A stretch of DNA of 64,000 nucleotides from Candidatus Poribacteria bacterium (lineage in GTDB: Bacteria; Poribacteria; WGA-4E; JAJDTR01): assembly GCA_028820655.1 (NCBI GenBank), contig JAPPIK010000056.1:151880-215879 (forward strand). Reading direction: 5' to 3'. The notes below the pieces were generated by a model that was not told the origin of the DNA, made no database searches, and was given only the letters and a program-made list of their open reading frames with translations. Numbering within the stretch: the first letter of the stretch is position 1; every line of letters begins with the position of its first letter. A program made the position numbers and the translations under genes. Positions 35,301-43,855 of the stretch are shown one piece after another.

Positions 35301-35946
35301 CGAACGCGGTTTCAAAACGATTTAGTTGATTCGTGAGAAGTATTTCGCAGTGAAGGTTTCCTTTCCCGGAATAAACTCGACATCCACCCAACGTTTCATT
35401 TAGACGAATCTCACCGATTGCTGCCTTTACGTCAATGTTTCCGCGAATTTGATTGACCCGAATATCTCCATTCAGTGTTCGTATTTGGACGGAGACATCC
35501 GGTGGCGTACCGACAAAGCAGTCCAATCTTGTCAACTCCGCTTTTGAGTCGGAATTCGCAGGTAGTCTCGGCGTAAGAGCGAGTACATTGTCCGCCTTTG
35601 AAGCTGATAACTCAACGCCTTCAAAATAGTCGCTAATGCTGTCCTTGTCCGCCCCACGCCCGCGCTTCTCAAGCCTAATGATGATTTCGTCGCCGTCGAT
35701 GGCGTTAACTTCTACACTTCCATCGACGGACAGATCTATATTGATTGTGTAGATATCATGTAAGTTAAAGCGCTGCTCAGAAGTGACAGGATGATCTACC
35801 TCTATAAGATTCGATATCTTCGTGGTGGTCGCCTCGGGAGTTTCGGCGATTGATGCGGCGATGACGTCAATCTGCGCAAAGAATGCATTGATCGGTATTA
35901 CAGCGAATACAAGGCACCAATAGAAACGCAGGATAGCATCGAACAT
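32308..35946 (-). CDS. Omp85-type outer-membrane protein fused to DUF4097-like and CBM9-like domains
   Basis: 1212 residues with an N-terminal hydrophobic export signal. Residues about 70-310 are short beta-strand repeats of the DUF4097/adhesin type (SVEVNAIDGDEIIIRLEKRG, then VSVQIRTLNGDIRVNQIRGN). Residues about 332-560 resemble the carbohydrate-binding-like CBM9 domain (SPVIDGNLFERSWSKAIAL, then AVWQDDSIEVLLDPNP). Three POTRA-like units start near 584 (IGEIEIKGNSEISTPEII), 698 and 767 (LDEVRFTGNKRIKRHELT). The last ~370 residues form a barrel of the BamA/TamA/surface-antigen family (NNILRGFGYNRFIGDNMLAMNVEYKI), ending at a terminal Phe. Omp85 barrels insert or secrete proteins; the N-terminal additions would sit in the periplasm. 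The gene stands alone. Confidence 0.85.
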   Translation of the reverse strand: MFDAILRFYWCLVFAVIPINAFFAQIDVIAASIAETPEATTTKISNLIEVDHPVTSEQRFNLHDIYTINIDLSVDGSVEVNAIDGDEIIIRLEKRGRGADKDSISDYFEGVELSASKADNVLALTPRLPANSDSKAELTRLDCFVGTPPDVSVQIRTLNGDIRVNQIRGNIDVKAAIGEIRLNETLGGCRVYSGKGNLHCEILLTNQLNRFETAFGEIDLAVMDEIAAPTNLTANGGGITLRLPNSIRAEVEIQTKNEDPHAVSINMPVELESSFEGDSLYGWINGGGPLFRLTADDKIAILPLHAASTDEETNVDSVEDEREIVEVQSVPRALQSPVIDGNLFERSWSKAIALHPFYRADGTEEAVEPTQAFLMWDDQYLYIGIKVYCHEMKQLHISQTERGAAVWQDDSIEVLLDPNPKTPLYYHLIVNPIGAIFCQKVHAEYQLDHRFAPTVTETADNSKRGSDEKNVRKLQANPDESRAGVLSHPDASPVNVETRITSRYWCVEIAVKRDFLEPEITDDWLLNLHRRSQKNREFSYWMPTFDTRTPWWPHHKDRMGRLQFAEAGEESALFGIDQQLQIGEIEIKGNSEISTPEIIRQIPFQIGETITGSQLSWLVDELNEHPWLRKARLDTIPLDSVESKGHVYSREIVGKDTAESIQHPNGADTTMDEENALLPLGLALRIHVTEFSSVVLEKLEFTGNSHYKSSMLRKWFGLNRGRVSIEELNKKSQLMATLYRNNDFVLARIKERFDPHRMEFTINEGRLDEVRFTGNKRIKRHELTQNLRLQKGDVYNELQTQKKINRMRKDLANHSKFFKDVRDWEVKREYGRNVLFINIEEHPPIRYSALPRVGFSRVHGLILGGSGKASMDAYFKGQIFGGASIGLSSSIENYQLGAEKQWFGTHELRLGGSWYNLTGVVHSPSTYAGEGILSSTIFGSSLVDFYQRQGYQTWLVQKLTTSSEFAVRFTDERHEQLFTVTDWSLFSRGLPKRGNARIDEGKARSFEFSYHFDTRDHKFNIRRPFMSTPWPSEHTTRGWRSSLSVEHSSHRFNSDFDFTLYRFEIARYNRLPNGHNLDFRAIGALSDSPLPRQRLLYVDLNNILRGFGYNRFIGDNMLAMNVEYKIVRRLKHIGKGEAVHGAVSIILDTGDAWFDHERFDLTRLNASVGMGFSLFTNALPYDGAPDTLRFEIVRALEKRHATNYILRLSRNF

Positions 35947-36422
35947 AGCGGACGCCCTATGAGGTAGAGATTTTGCACGAAATCAAACTCGACTCGGAAG
36001 ATGGTTCGCAGTATCGGAGTTGAGCATAGGTATCTAATGCGCGGTTGGCAACATCAATCCTTCCGGCTCGTTGAGATGTATTCGTGAATCCTAGGTTCGA
36101 TTGATAAAGCGAGAGTGAGTTCCACAAGGCAGATTTAGAACTAGGTTTGCGGAGTTGAGAGGAATAGCACATCGGCCCGAGGTTTTGGTCTGCTACAAAA
36201 GATGTTTGAATTCGACTGTGTCCAACGGCAGATGGTTACGTCTGTTTCGTTGCAAGATCACACACATGCCAACACCCGTTATTCTCGTAATGGCTAATGG
36301 CGCTAAATTTGGACAAAACGCCATAACCCGGTATGTTGAACACGATTTGCTATATTTTGAAACAACTCGGAGCAAACAGCCGTCTTGAAGTAGGAGGCTC
36401 AAGTTCTGGGTGCAACGAATGG
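35947..36422. other. Intergenic stretch, no supported gene
   Basis: Short frames on both strands exist, the longest 71-77 codons, but none has a ribosome-binding site or a family resemblance. The minus-strand frame 35957-36172 has protein-like composition and might be a remnant. Confidence 0.45.
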
Positions 36423-38006
36423 TTAGTTCTCCAAGGTAACAACCTCGGCTAACGGCATGATGTTGTTTTTCTCAAGCAACCGCTTTAATTCTTCAAATCT
36501 TTCCCTTGAGATGACAAGATCGCTCGGTGAGACTTCGCCAAGGATGTGCTTCGCAATCTGCTTGTTGGATTTCAATTCTTGAGCAAGTCGTTCATTTTTG
36601 CAACGTAGCAACATCACGTCCATAAAGTAGACCTGTCCGTACCGCGTACCCCACTCGTGGATCGAAAGTTTGACGTTTTGCGGAATGCCTGTCTTGGAGT
36701 AGGCTTCCAAGAATGCGAGAATCTCGTTCACCGACATACCCGCGCGCAAGCTATTGTAGATGGATTGGGGGGTAAGTTTGTAGGTTATGACCTGACTGGC
36801 TTGATGGATTTCCGCGATTAGATTGAGTTTCCAGCGAATGCCGGGAGCAAGATTGCTTGAAGCTAAAATCTCGTAGTTGGGCTGAAGCACAAAGGTGGAC
36901 TCCCGTTCAATATCTGCTATCGATTGCCCCGCTATGAGTCGCATTCCAATCTCGGTAAGTTGTATCACCGAATCTTCCGCCGTGGCGTTAAAGTTTACAC
37001 ACCCCATGTAAGTCAGATAATTCGTGAATCGGCGTTCAAGGTGTGAGTAAAGCGTCTGTTCCCAAGTCTCCTCTACAGAAAGCCTTTGCACCTGTCCCAG
37101 AATGGATGACAGTTTTACCCATCGGTTTTCTGACAGAATTCGTAATAGCGAATGGGCCATTGTAAGTTGACGACTGGGATATACGTCATGTTTAAGCCAG
37201 TATTGAAAGATAGTTGAAAGTTTTTCCGCGTTGGATTTCTGTATCCATTCATGCCCTAGCTCTGAGCAGTGTAGGTTATTGGAATTATCCAAGTGGACGA
37301 GTTGGTGATGCTGACAGAAGTTGTGAATGAAGTGCAGGCGATCCGTGGTTCCGTCGGGCGGATTAATGCGGTCATAAATCTTTGTGGTGTCTTCGGTAAC
37401 CTCAAAGGCGTTGAGGAGCCGTTTCTGGGCATGTTTGTGAACAGTCAATCGCTGTGTAAGTCGGATGCCGTCCCGCTCGGCGGTGGATAGAAAAGTAAAA
37501 GTGTCTTGGAGGAGTGCGAATCGATCACTGCGAATGGATTTGGGGGCTGCGCCCGGAGAAATGAGTCCAGCATTAATCTCGTCGGAAAATACCTTCAATA
37601 GCAGCGATTGAAGATCTTCCGGAATCATGTAAATATGTTGGAAATGGCCCGTCGATACTAAGAAAATCAACCCTGATTCATGTAACGACTGTCGCACCTG
37701 TTCAGGCGCTCGTGACCAACCGCGGCAGAGTTGTTTGAGTTTCCGGTTAAAGAGATCAACGGTCACTCCATGTGAACCCGATAGGAATGTGAGTGTGGTT
37801 AGGAGTGAACGTTCGTGGGGATTAAGGCGGGTGATGGTCGCTTTCAGCCAAGCGATGTTCAGCACTCTCTCGGGGATCTTTTTTCTTAGGCTTTGAACGG
37901 ATAACTGGCCGGACAATCCGATTCTCTTGGCAACTAGCTGGCAATACTCCTTGGGGACGCGTTTGATTATTTCACTGTACTTCGTTGTTTCGTTGGATGG
38001 GTTCAT
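36423..38006 (-). CDS. Helicase-associated (XPB/Ssl2 N-terminal-like) domain protein
   Basis: About 527 residues from the ATG at 38006 (MNPSNETTKYSEIIKRVPKE); an ATG at 38030 is in frame. The N-terminal half is a run of winged-helix-like segments. The C-terminal half has FVLQPNYEILASSNLAPGIRWKLNLIAEIHQASQVITYKLT followed by SIYNSLRAGMSVNEILAFLEAYSKTGIPQNV. This is the helicase-associated domain found next to XPB-type helicases and alone in many bacteria. No helicase motor is present in the protein or next to it. A DNA- or transcription-linked role is inferred from the family only. Confidence 0.75.
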   Translation of the reverse strand: MNPSNETTKYSEIIKRVPKEYCQLVAKRIGLSGQLSVQSLRKKIPERVLNIAWLKATITRLNPHERSLLTTLTFLSGSHGVTVDLFNRKLKQLCRGWSRAPEQVRQSLHESGLIFLVSTGHFQHIYMIPEDLQSLLLKVFSDEINAGLISPGAAPKSIRSDRFALLQDTFTFLSTAERDGIRLTQRLTVHKHAQKRLLNAFEVTEDTTKIYDRINPPDGTTDRLHFIHNFCQHHQLVHLDNSNNLHCSELGHEWIQKSNAEKLSTIFQYWLKHDVYPSRQLTMAHSLLRILSENRWVKLSSILGQVQRLSVEETWEQTLYSHLERRFTNYLTYMGCVNFNATAEDSVIQLTEIGMRLIAGQSIADIERESTFVLQPNYEILASSNLAPGIRWKLNLIAEIHQASQVITYKLTPQSIYNSLRAGMSVNEILAFLEAYSKTGIPQNVKLSIHEWGTRYGQVYFMDVMLLRCKNERLAQELKSNKQIAKHILGEVSPSDLVISRERFEELKRLLEKNNIMPLAEVVTLEN

Positions 38007-38218
38007 AGGCGATAGGATATGGCGCGACACATTTTAGGGTATACTGTCTGTACTAGGGAATGGCAAATACGAGCTAGTCGTTCGACCGCGTTAGGGGTAG
38101 TTTGAATAAACTGGACGTTCTCTTGGTCACACCATTTTGCAGTGGATGTTACCATCATAGCGTGGCCGCCCCAATAGAATGGAGATGAACGGTTTTCACA
38201 GAGTCTGTTTGTCCGAAT

Positions 38219-38614
38219 TTATTTTAGTTTAGCTTCTAGCGACTCCAAAACCTTAACCATGATGTATAATAACGAGAGCAACAAAAACAGCCAGAGGTAT
38301 ATATGCACAATTGCCTGAAGCGTTCCAATAATCGTGCCATATATTCCGGACATCCACAAAATATCGATCCAATCAAAATCTTGGTTGTCGGCGTTGAGTT
38401 TGCGCATATCTTCGTATAACTGAAATATCCTGATCCCACGCGAAATGCCGACCAAGTATGTCGCTAGTTTCACATACTTGATAAAAAATCGACTTACCTC
38501 ATCCTTTATGATGCGGCTCAAAATGGCGGCTATCGGTTTCTCAAAAACCTTTACAACGCAAAATGAGATGATAGCTGCTACTATCGGTGGGACGATCAGA
38601 AGTGCAGGGAACAT
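38219..38614 (-). CDS. Small membrane protein, paralogue 1
   Basis: About 131 residues. GGAGG 5-9 bp upstream of the ATG at 38614 sets the start. It has an N-terminal helix (LIVPPIVAAIISFCVVKVF) and an amphipathic stretch with FIKYVKLATYLVGISRGI. Two C-terminal helices follow, including GTLQAIVHIYLWLFLLLSLLYIMVKVLE. The next gene upstream encodes a clear paralogue with the same layout. No family is recognised. Confidence 0.65.
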   Translation of the reverse strand: MFPALLIVPPIVAAIISFCVVKVFEKPIAAILSRIIKDEVSRFFIKYVKLATYLVGISRGIRIFQLYEDMRKLNADNQDFDWIDILWMSGIYGTIIGTLQAIVHIYLWLFLLLSLLYIMVKVLESLEAKLK

Positions 38615-38731
38615 TATTCCTCCATTCAAGCGTTAATGCGCTCAGTTGGTTGGGAAGAATTTGGCTAATACGTCTGAGATGAACCAAAGAAACTTACCTT
38701 AAAACCGCGCCCAGATAATCTTCGGGGACAT

Positions 38732-39193
38732 CTATCTCAGTTGGGTTTCTCTTAATTCAATAACCTTGACAGCGATGTATGCAATTACGACAATTGCAAA
38801 CAAAACCAGATACATCTGCGCAATTGCCTGGATTGTCCCGACGAGACGTGCCATGATTATCCCAAACATCATCGAAATCCATAAGTTCTCTCGAAGTTCT
38901 GACATCATCTCGTCGTCCAGGTCGGAGATCTGCGGATCTGAGGCAAACTCACTCAGATAATTTTGTGGCATATATTCGTCGGACAAATGGCCAATTAGAC
39001 CGCCTGAAATTCCAAAGAGGTATGTCGCGCATTTGACATACTTAATTAGCCATGCGCTGATATCATTTCGAAAGATTCGCTTGAAGATTGCAGAAAGAGA
39101 TGTATTAAACACCATCACGATGACGAATGAGATAACTATCGAGCAAGCAAGTGGGATTACCAGAAGTAGCATGAACGGGTAAGTGAGCCACAT
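38732..39193 (-). CDS. Small membrane protein, paralogue 2
   Basis: 153 residues, ATG at 39193 with GGAGG upstream. It shares LIKYVKCATYLFGISGG and GTIQAIAQMYLVLFAIVVIAYIAVKVIE with the gene at 38219. It differs by an acidic insert of about 25 residues (SDPQISDLDDEMMSELREN) between the helices. The two genes lie in tandem with 117 bp between them and probably arose by duplication. Confidence 0.65.
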   Translation of the reverse strand: MWLTYPFMLLLVIPLACSIVISFVIVMVFNTSLSAIFKRIFRNDISAWLIKYVKCATYLFGISGGLIGHLSDEYMPQNYLSEFASDPQISDLDDEMMSELRENLWISMMFGIIMARLVGTIQAIAQMYLVLFAIVVIAYIAVKVIELRETQLR

Positions 39194-39468
39194 GTGTCCT
39201 CCATTTGTGCAGCCTTTACCACGTAGGTGTAGAAAAGCCTACACACGACGGAGCCCGGCAAATACCAATCTACCTAAAACTTGCAATGTTTCTTCTAAAT
39301 CTTCGTTCTGGCAATCGCCAAAAGCGGTAAACCTATTTCCAAAGGGATTCGAATCCGTTCGCCCCTACTCATCGCGTTGTTCCCGACACGCTGATTCTAT
39401 CAAAGGTTGCCTGCATTGTCAAGGTAACTGAATCCATCGTCTCGACCCAGGATTGTACTGGCAGATTA

Positions 39469-41145
39469 ATGAAAATAGCGGGTGTGTTCCTCTTTCTCTT
39501 CTATGTTTTGACGTTGCCCTCTTGTTTTCGCTCTGCCGATTTGACGCCGGTTATGTATAACAACGCTTCAATTCGACACCATGGGCTTACGGATAGAAAT
39601 GTTGGCGGATCAGACGACGAATGGACGGCGCTCATCAAAGAATTTGAGGCAATTGTCAACGCCAATCCTAAGGGTGAGTGGGCTGATGATGCCCAATATG
39701 CCATCGGATCTTGCTGGATTTGGCTGTCACATGGCACGGAACCCGTACGTATCCAGTACGCGATAGACGCCCTCGAAAAACTTCTAGATCACTATCCCGA
39801 TACGCCATTAGTCGCTGATGCGCATTATTGGCTTGGCGCCTGCCACTTTCAACTCGGCGACGACAACCGTGCAACCACGCACTATCAGAAAGTAACGAAC
39901 GAATATTTCAACCATTCTATGTCCGAGCTAGCGCAGTTTAACTTGGCACGAATCTATGAAAAACAGAAAAACCTGGCAGTCGCGATTTCAATGTATCAAT
40001 CCGTCGCTAGACGGAGTAACAATACACAGCTTGGCACCAGGGCAGAGGAACACATCCGAAGTCTTCGGTTAGGGTTGACACCCGAATCAGGTGAATCAGA
40101 ACGAGAAGGAATCGGTTCGCTCGGGCACAACATGCCATCGCTACGACGGTCACTGGGGCGGCACATCGGCGAATTGCCGGCTGTATCGGTCATGACTGCA
40201 CCTCCTCCCAAGACTGATGGAGAGAAAGTTCGGACGGAAGGGCAGTCTATCCCGCAAATAGTGCTTTCCGATGAAGTTGAAATTGGAAGCCTTCCGACTA
40301 CCGATATCCAGCTTGACGTAACTGCGCCAACAAGCAAAAAACGGACAACCCAAGCACAAAATCTTGAAAGGAACGATCCGGCACAGCACGTTCTAGGAGA
40401 AAACCCGCCAATCGACTTCGGCGACAATCTCACATTGCCGCGCCAGCTTGCACTCGAAGTTAAGACAGTTGTCATCGACCCCGGACATGGCGGCAGGGAC
40501 CCCGGCGCAACGAGCAAATCACAGGTTCATGAGAAGATTGTCGTACTGGAACTTTCGCTCATGCTACGCAACCTGCTGGTAAATAGAGGTTACGAGGTAC
40601 GGCTGACCCGCGACACCGACATCTATCTCCCTCTTCGCGAACGCACTCAAAAAGCTACTATTCAAGGTGCGGACCTGTTCATTAGCATTCACGCAAACGC
40701 CGCCGCCAATACCGGCGCGTCGGGTGTTGAAACCTACTACCTTGCGCTTGCCTCCGACGAGACGGCGCAACGCACAGCCGCCCGCGAAAATAGTGGTGCG
40801 GGATACGGCATACAAGAGCTTGACACACTTGTGGCGAAGATTCTCAAAGAGAGCAAGAGTGAGGAAAGTCGCCGGCTCGCCCGGTATGTTCAGTCTGAAC
40901 TCGTCAACTCGACAAATGCAAAAGATCGTGGAGTAAAGCATGCGCCATTTGTGGTGTTAATTGGTACAAAGGTCCCGGCAATTCTGGTTGAAGTTGGTTT
41001 CCTATCTCATCGAGCAGAGGCACACAAACTGACGAAAAAAGCATACAAACGCAACATAGCAGAAGCAATTGCAAACGGGATAGACCGATACGTGTCAAGT
41101 AGCACGGTAACCACGGCAAAGGGCGATGGCAAAACCAATGAATAG
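39469..41145 (+). CDS. N-acetylmuramoyl-L-alanine amidase with TPR region
   Basis: 558 residues. A signal sequence or lipoprotein-like start (MKIAGVFLFLFYVLTLPSCF) is followed by TPR/YbgF-like repeats (about 50-200) and a Ser/Thr/Pro-rich linker (about 200-325). An Amidase_3 domain covers 328-548. Zinc ligands are visible: His in VVIDPGHGGRDPGA, Glu in HEKIVVLELSL, His in FISIHANAA, and the catalytic Glu in AILVEVGFLSH. It cleaves the stem peptide from MurNAc in the periplasm, as in cell separation. The TPR part may bind division or envelope proteins. Cys19 in LPSCF could be lipidated. Confidence 0.92.
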   Translation: MKIAGVFLFLFYVLTLPSCFRSADLTPVMYNNASIRHHGLTDRNVGGSDDEWTALIKEFEAIVNANPKGEWADDAQYAIGSCWIWLSHGTEPVRIQYAIDALEKLLDHYPDTPLVADAHYWLGACHFQLGDDNRATTHYQKVTNEYFNHSMSELAQFNLARIYEKQKNLAVAISMYQSVARRSNNTQLGTRAEEHIRSLRLGLTPESGESEREGIGSLGHNMPSLRRSLGRHIGELPAVSVMTAPPPKTDGEKVRTEGQSIPQIVLSDEVEIGSLPTTDIQLDVTAPTSKKRTTQAQNLERNDPAQHVLGENPPIDFGDNLTLPRQLALEVKTVVIDPGHGGRDPGATSKSQVHEKIVVLELSLMLRNLLVNRGYEVRLTRDTDIYLPLRERTQKATIQGADLFISIHANAAANTGASGVETYYLALASDETAQRTAARENSGAGYGIQELDTLVAKILKESKSEESRRLARYVQSELVNSTNAKDRGVKHAPFVVLIGTKVPAILVEVGFLSHRAEAHKLTKKAYKRNIAEAIANGIDRYVSSSTVTTAKGDGKTNE

Positions 41146-41194
41146 TCCTTCAAACGCCCCCCGATGCAGCTTCCATCAACGAGGGAGTAATACA

Positions 41195-41968
41195 ATGATG
41201 AGGACGAGTATCGCCGTACTTGCAGTGTTTTCTACCGTTGGCCTACTGCTGGCTAACATTCCTCAACCTAGCACGAAGGATTCCGAGTCGGATCCTTACC
41301 GGAAACAGCGTGAGCGAATGGTTGCTTCCCAGATAGATTGGCGTGGCGTACGTGCCGGCCGTGTCGGAGTCCGAGATGAAGCCGTGTTGGACGCCATGCG
41401 CCGGGTGCCGCGCCATGAATTCGTGCCCAAAAAATACAAATCCAGCGCTTACGCTGACTCGCCGCTTCCAATCGGATACGATCAGACAATCTCGCAGCCA
41501 TACATTGTCGGATTCATGACCGAGATGCTCAAAGTCAAAAAGGAGCACAAGGTGCTTGAAATTGGTACGGGTTCCGGATATCAAGCCGCGGTTCTCGCGG
41601 AAATCGTTGATAATGTCTATAGCATAGAGATTATCGAAGAACTCGGCGAGCAGGTAAAAGAACGTCTTAAACGGCTTAACTACCGGAACATTACCGTGAG
41701 AATAGGCGACGGCTATTTTGGGTGGGAGGAACATGCCCCGTTCGACGCTATCATCGTCACGGCAGCCGCAGATCATATTCCGCCCCCGCTCGTGAAGCAA
41801 CTCAAGCCAGGGGGTCGGATGGGGATTCCGGTGGGCGGACGGTTTCAAGTGCAGAATCTGTTAATTGTCGAAAAGGCGCTGGACGGTACTGTCACGACAA
41901 AGCAGAAGATGCCGGTTCGGTTTGTGCCGCTTACACGTAGCCGAAAGAATCAGAAGCAAGAGAGGTAA
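41195..41968 (+). CDS. pcm: Exported protein-L-isoaspartate O-methyltransferase
   Basis: About 258 residues from the ATG at 41195, with GAGGGAG upstream; a second ATG follows directly. A signal peptide (MRTSIAVLAVFSTVGLLLANI) precedes a normal PCMT: RMVASQIDWRGVRAGRVGVRDEAVLDAMRRVPRHEFVP, the SAM-binding LEIGTGSGYQAAVLAEI and LKPGGRMGIPVG. Standard Pcm proteins are cytoplasmic and lack the signal. Repair of damaged exported proteins is implied, though SAM would have to be available there; the signal could also act as an anchor. Starts upstream at 41126 overlap the amidase gene and are less likely. Confidence 0.9.
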   Translation: MMRTSIAVLAVFSTVGLLLANIPQPSTKDSESDPYRKQRERMVASQIDWRGVRAGRVGVRDEAVLDAMRRVPRHEFVPKKYKSSAYADSPLPIGYDQTISQPYIVGFMTEMLKVKKEHKVLEIGTGSGYQAAVLAEIVDNVYSIEIIEELGEQVKERLKRLNYRNITVRIGDGYFGWEEHAPFDAIIVTAAADHIPPPLVKQLKPGGRMGIPVGGRFQVQNLLIVEKALDGTVTTKQKMPVRFVPLTRSRKNQKQER

Positions 41969-42385
41969 TGCGCAGCTCGATTCGTCTATATTTGCGGACT
42001 TGAGCGGACAGTCACCCGTGAAACACCCTCTAATCCCAGTTTTCTTTCTCGTTTATCTTCCTCACTGTTGCTACCGTCGTTCGCGTGTCTTTCTTTGCTT
42101 TTTCGCCCAATCTGTTATCTTTTCCCGCCTGTTGAATCCGAGCCCCCGCGCGAGATTTTGCGCTTGAATGCCAGTGTTAAATGGAGTAACATCTAATTCA
42201 GCAATCAGAATACCGGCGGTTTACGGAATTAGCGGGATTGCTGTCTAAGTCCGCATTCACGCTTCATGGATTGGTTCCATGCCGTCAATGATTGGTTGTC
42301 GGATTCGGGGCTCGCTCAGGAGTGCAAAAACAGCATTTATTGAACGTTGGTGCGCCACATCAAGCAAACTGCAGGAGGCAAGATA
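41969..42385. other. Intergenic stretch, nothing recognised
   Basis: The 5' part is C/T-rich on the plus strand. No gene, RNA fold or repeat could be supported in these 417 bp. Confidence 0.5.
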
Positions 42386-43729
42386 ATGAGAGAAAGGTTG
42401 CAAAAATCGTTGGATTCTCTGGTCGCCAAATACGTGGCAAATAATCCGCGTTCACAGGCGATGTGTGAGAGGGCGAAACAGTCATTGCCCGGAAGTAACT
42501 CCCGTTCAGGCTTGTACTTCCACCCGTTCCCTCCCTATATCAGTCACGGTGAGGGCACCGATTTGATTGACCTCGACGGCCATAGTCTGTTGGATTTTGT
42601 CAATCAGGCGACAGCGCTTATATTAGGTCATGCCCATCCCGAAGTCGTCAACGCACTCCAAGAACAGGTCGCAAAGGGTACCGCATTTTCGAGACCTACG
42701 GCGCTCGAAGTTGAAATGGCAGAGCTACTGATGGAACGGATTCCGTCACTCGAACGAGTGCGCTTCTGCAGCTCGGGAACGGAAGCCGTAATGAACGCTA
42801 TCAGATCGGCGAAGGGATTTACCGGAAAACCCAAGATTGCCAAGTTTGAGGGTGCTTATCACGGCACAAGTGAATTTGCATTGGTCAGCTATAGTCCACT
42901 ATTGAGCGACGCGCTTGGGCCGGCCGAACGTCCAAATTCTGTGCTGTCCTCCGCGGGACTGACGGAATCCACGGCTGACGGCGTGATCGTATTGCCATTT
43001 AACGACGCTGAAGCATGCGAACAGATTATCAACGAGCATGCCAATGAATTGGCTGCGGTCATAGTCGATCCGCTATCAACCGGCGCGGGGTTCACCCTTC
43101 CGGAGGATGGGTTTCTCACGAAGTTGCGTGAGATGACCATAGGGGAGGATGTCCTGCTCATCTTCGATGAAATCATTAGTTTCAGATCCGCGCGCGGTGG
43201 AGCGCAAGAAACATACAACATCCAACCCGATTTAACATGCCTCGCCAAAGTCATCGCCGGCGGTGTACCGGGCGCAGCCTTCGGGGGACGCGCGGATATC
43301 CTCGCGTTATACGATCCGACAACTACGGGCCCAAAGATTCATCATGCGGGCACCTTCAATGCAAATCCACTTGCCATGGTTGCGGGATTAACGACGCTCC
43401 GAATCATGACGCCGGACGCTTATGACAAGATTGCGGGGTTAACCCGACGGTTGGCAAAAGAGTTGAAATCCGTGTTTGATGAAGCCGGGGTTGAAGCTCA
43501 AGTTACGACAGCGGGGTCGCTGTTTAAGGTGCACTTTATGCCGCAGGCGCCGTCCAACTATCGTGAAGCCGCGCAAAATGATGGGTTGATGCACAATTGG
43601 CTGTTTTTTGCACTTCTCAATCAGGGGATTCATTGGCGAGAGGGCGGGAATGTCTCAATGCCAATGGACGATAGCCATGTCGACAGATTGGTGTCTGCGG
43701 TGACGAACGCGTTCCATCAACTGTATTGA
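42386..43729 (+). CDS. Class III aminotransferase, glutamate-1-semialdehyde aminomutase-like
   Basis: 447 residues from the ATG at 42386, with GCAGGAGG upstream. It is a PLP enzyme of the GSA-aminomutase group: GSNSRSGLYFHPFPPYISHGEGTDLIDLDGHSLLDF, the cofactor-binding RFCSSGTEAVMNAIRSAK, FDEIISFRSARGGAQ, and the PLP Lys in LTCLAKVIAGGVPGAAFGGR. HemL for tetrapyrrole synthesis is 425-430 residues; this is close. The details (aspartate-aminotransferase-family style, no haem genes adjacent) suggest a HemL relative rather than HemL itself. Substrate not determined. Confidence 0.85.
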   Translation: MRERLQKSLDSLVAKYVANNPRSQAMCERAKQSLPGSNSRSGLYFHPFPPYISHGEGTDLIDLDGHSLLDFVNQATALILGHAHPEVVNALQEQVAKGTAFSRPTALEVEMAELLMERIPSLERVRFCSSGTEAVMNAIRSAKGFTGKPKIAKFEGAYHGTSEFALVSYSPLLSDALGPAERPNSVLSSAGLTESTADGVIVLPFNDAEACEQIINEHANELAAVIVDPLSTGAGFTLPEDGFLTKLREMTIGEDVLLIFDEIISFRSARGGAQETYNIQPDLTCLAKVIAGGVPGAAFGGRADILALYDPTTTGPKIHHAGTFNANPLAMVAGLTTLRIMTPDAYDKIAGLTRRLAKELKSVFDEAGVEAQVTTAGSLFKVHFMPQAPSNYREAAQNDGLMHNWLFFALLNQGIHWREGGNVSMPMDDSHVDRLVSAVTNAFHQLY

Positions 43730-43855
43730 GGTTTAAGAATTGCAATGCGGAGATTCCGTTCTTTGAGGTAGATGCGATGCCCCGATGGCGAGCGGCGTGG
43801 CAAAACCTGTCGCAAGTCCCTGTTTCAATCTGTGCCGGTTTGAGGAGATGCGGAT

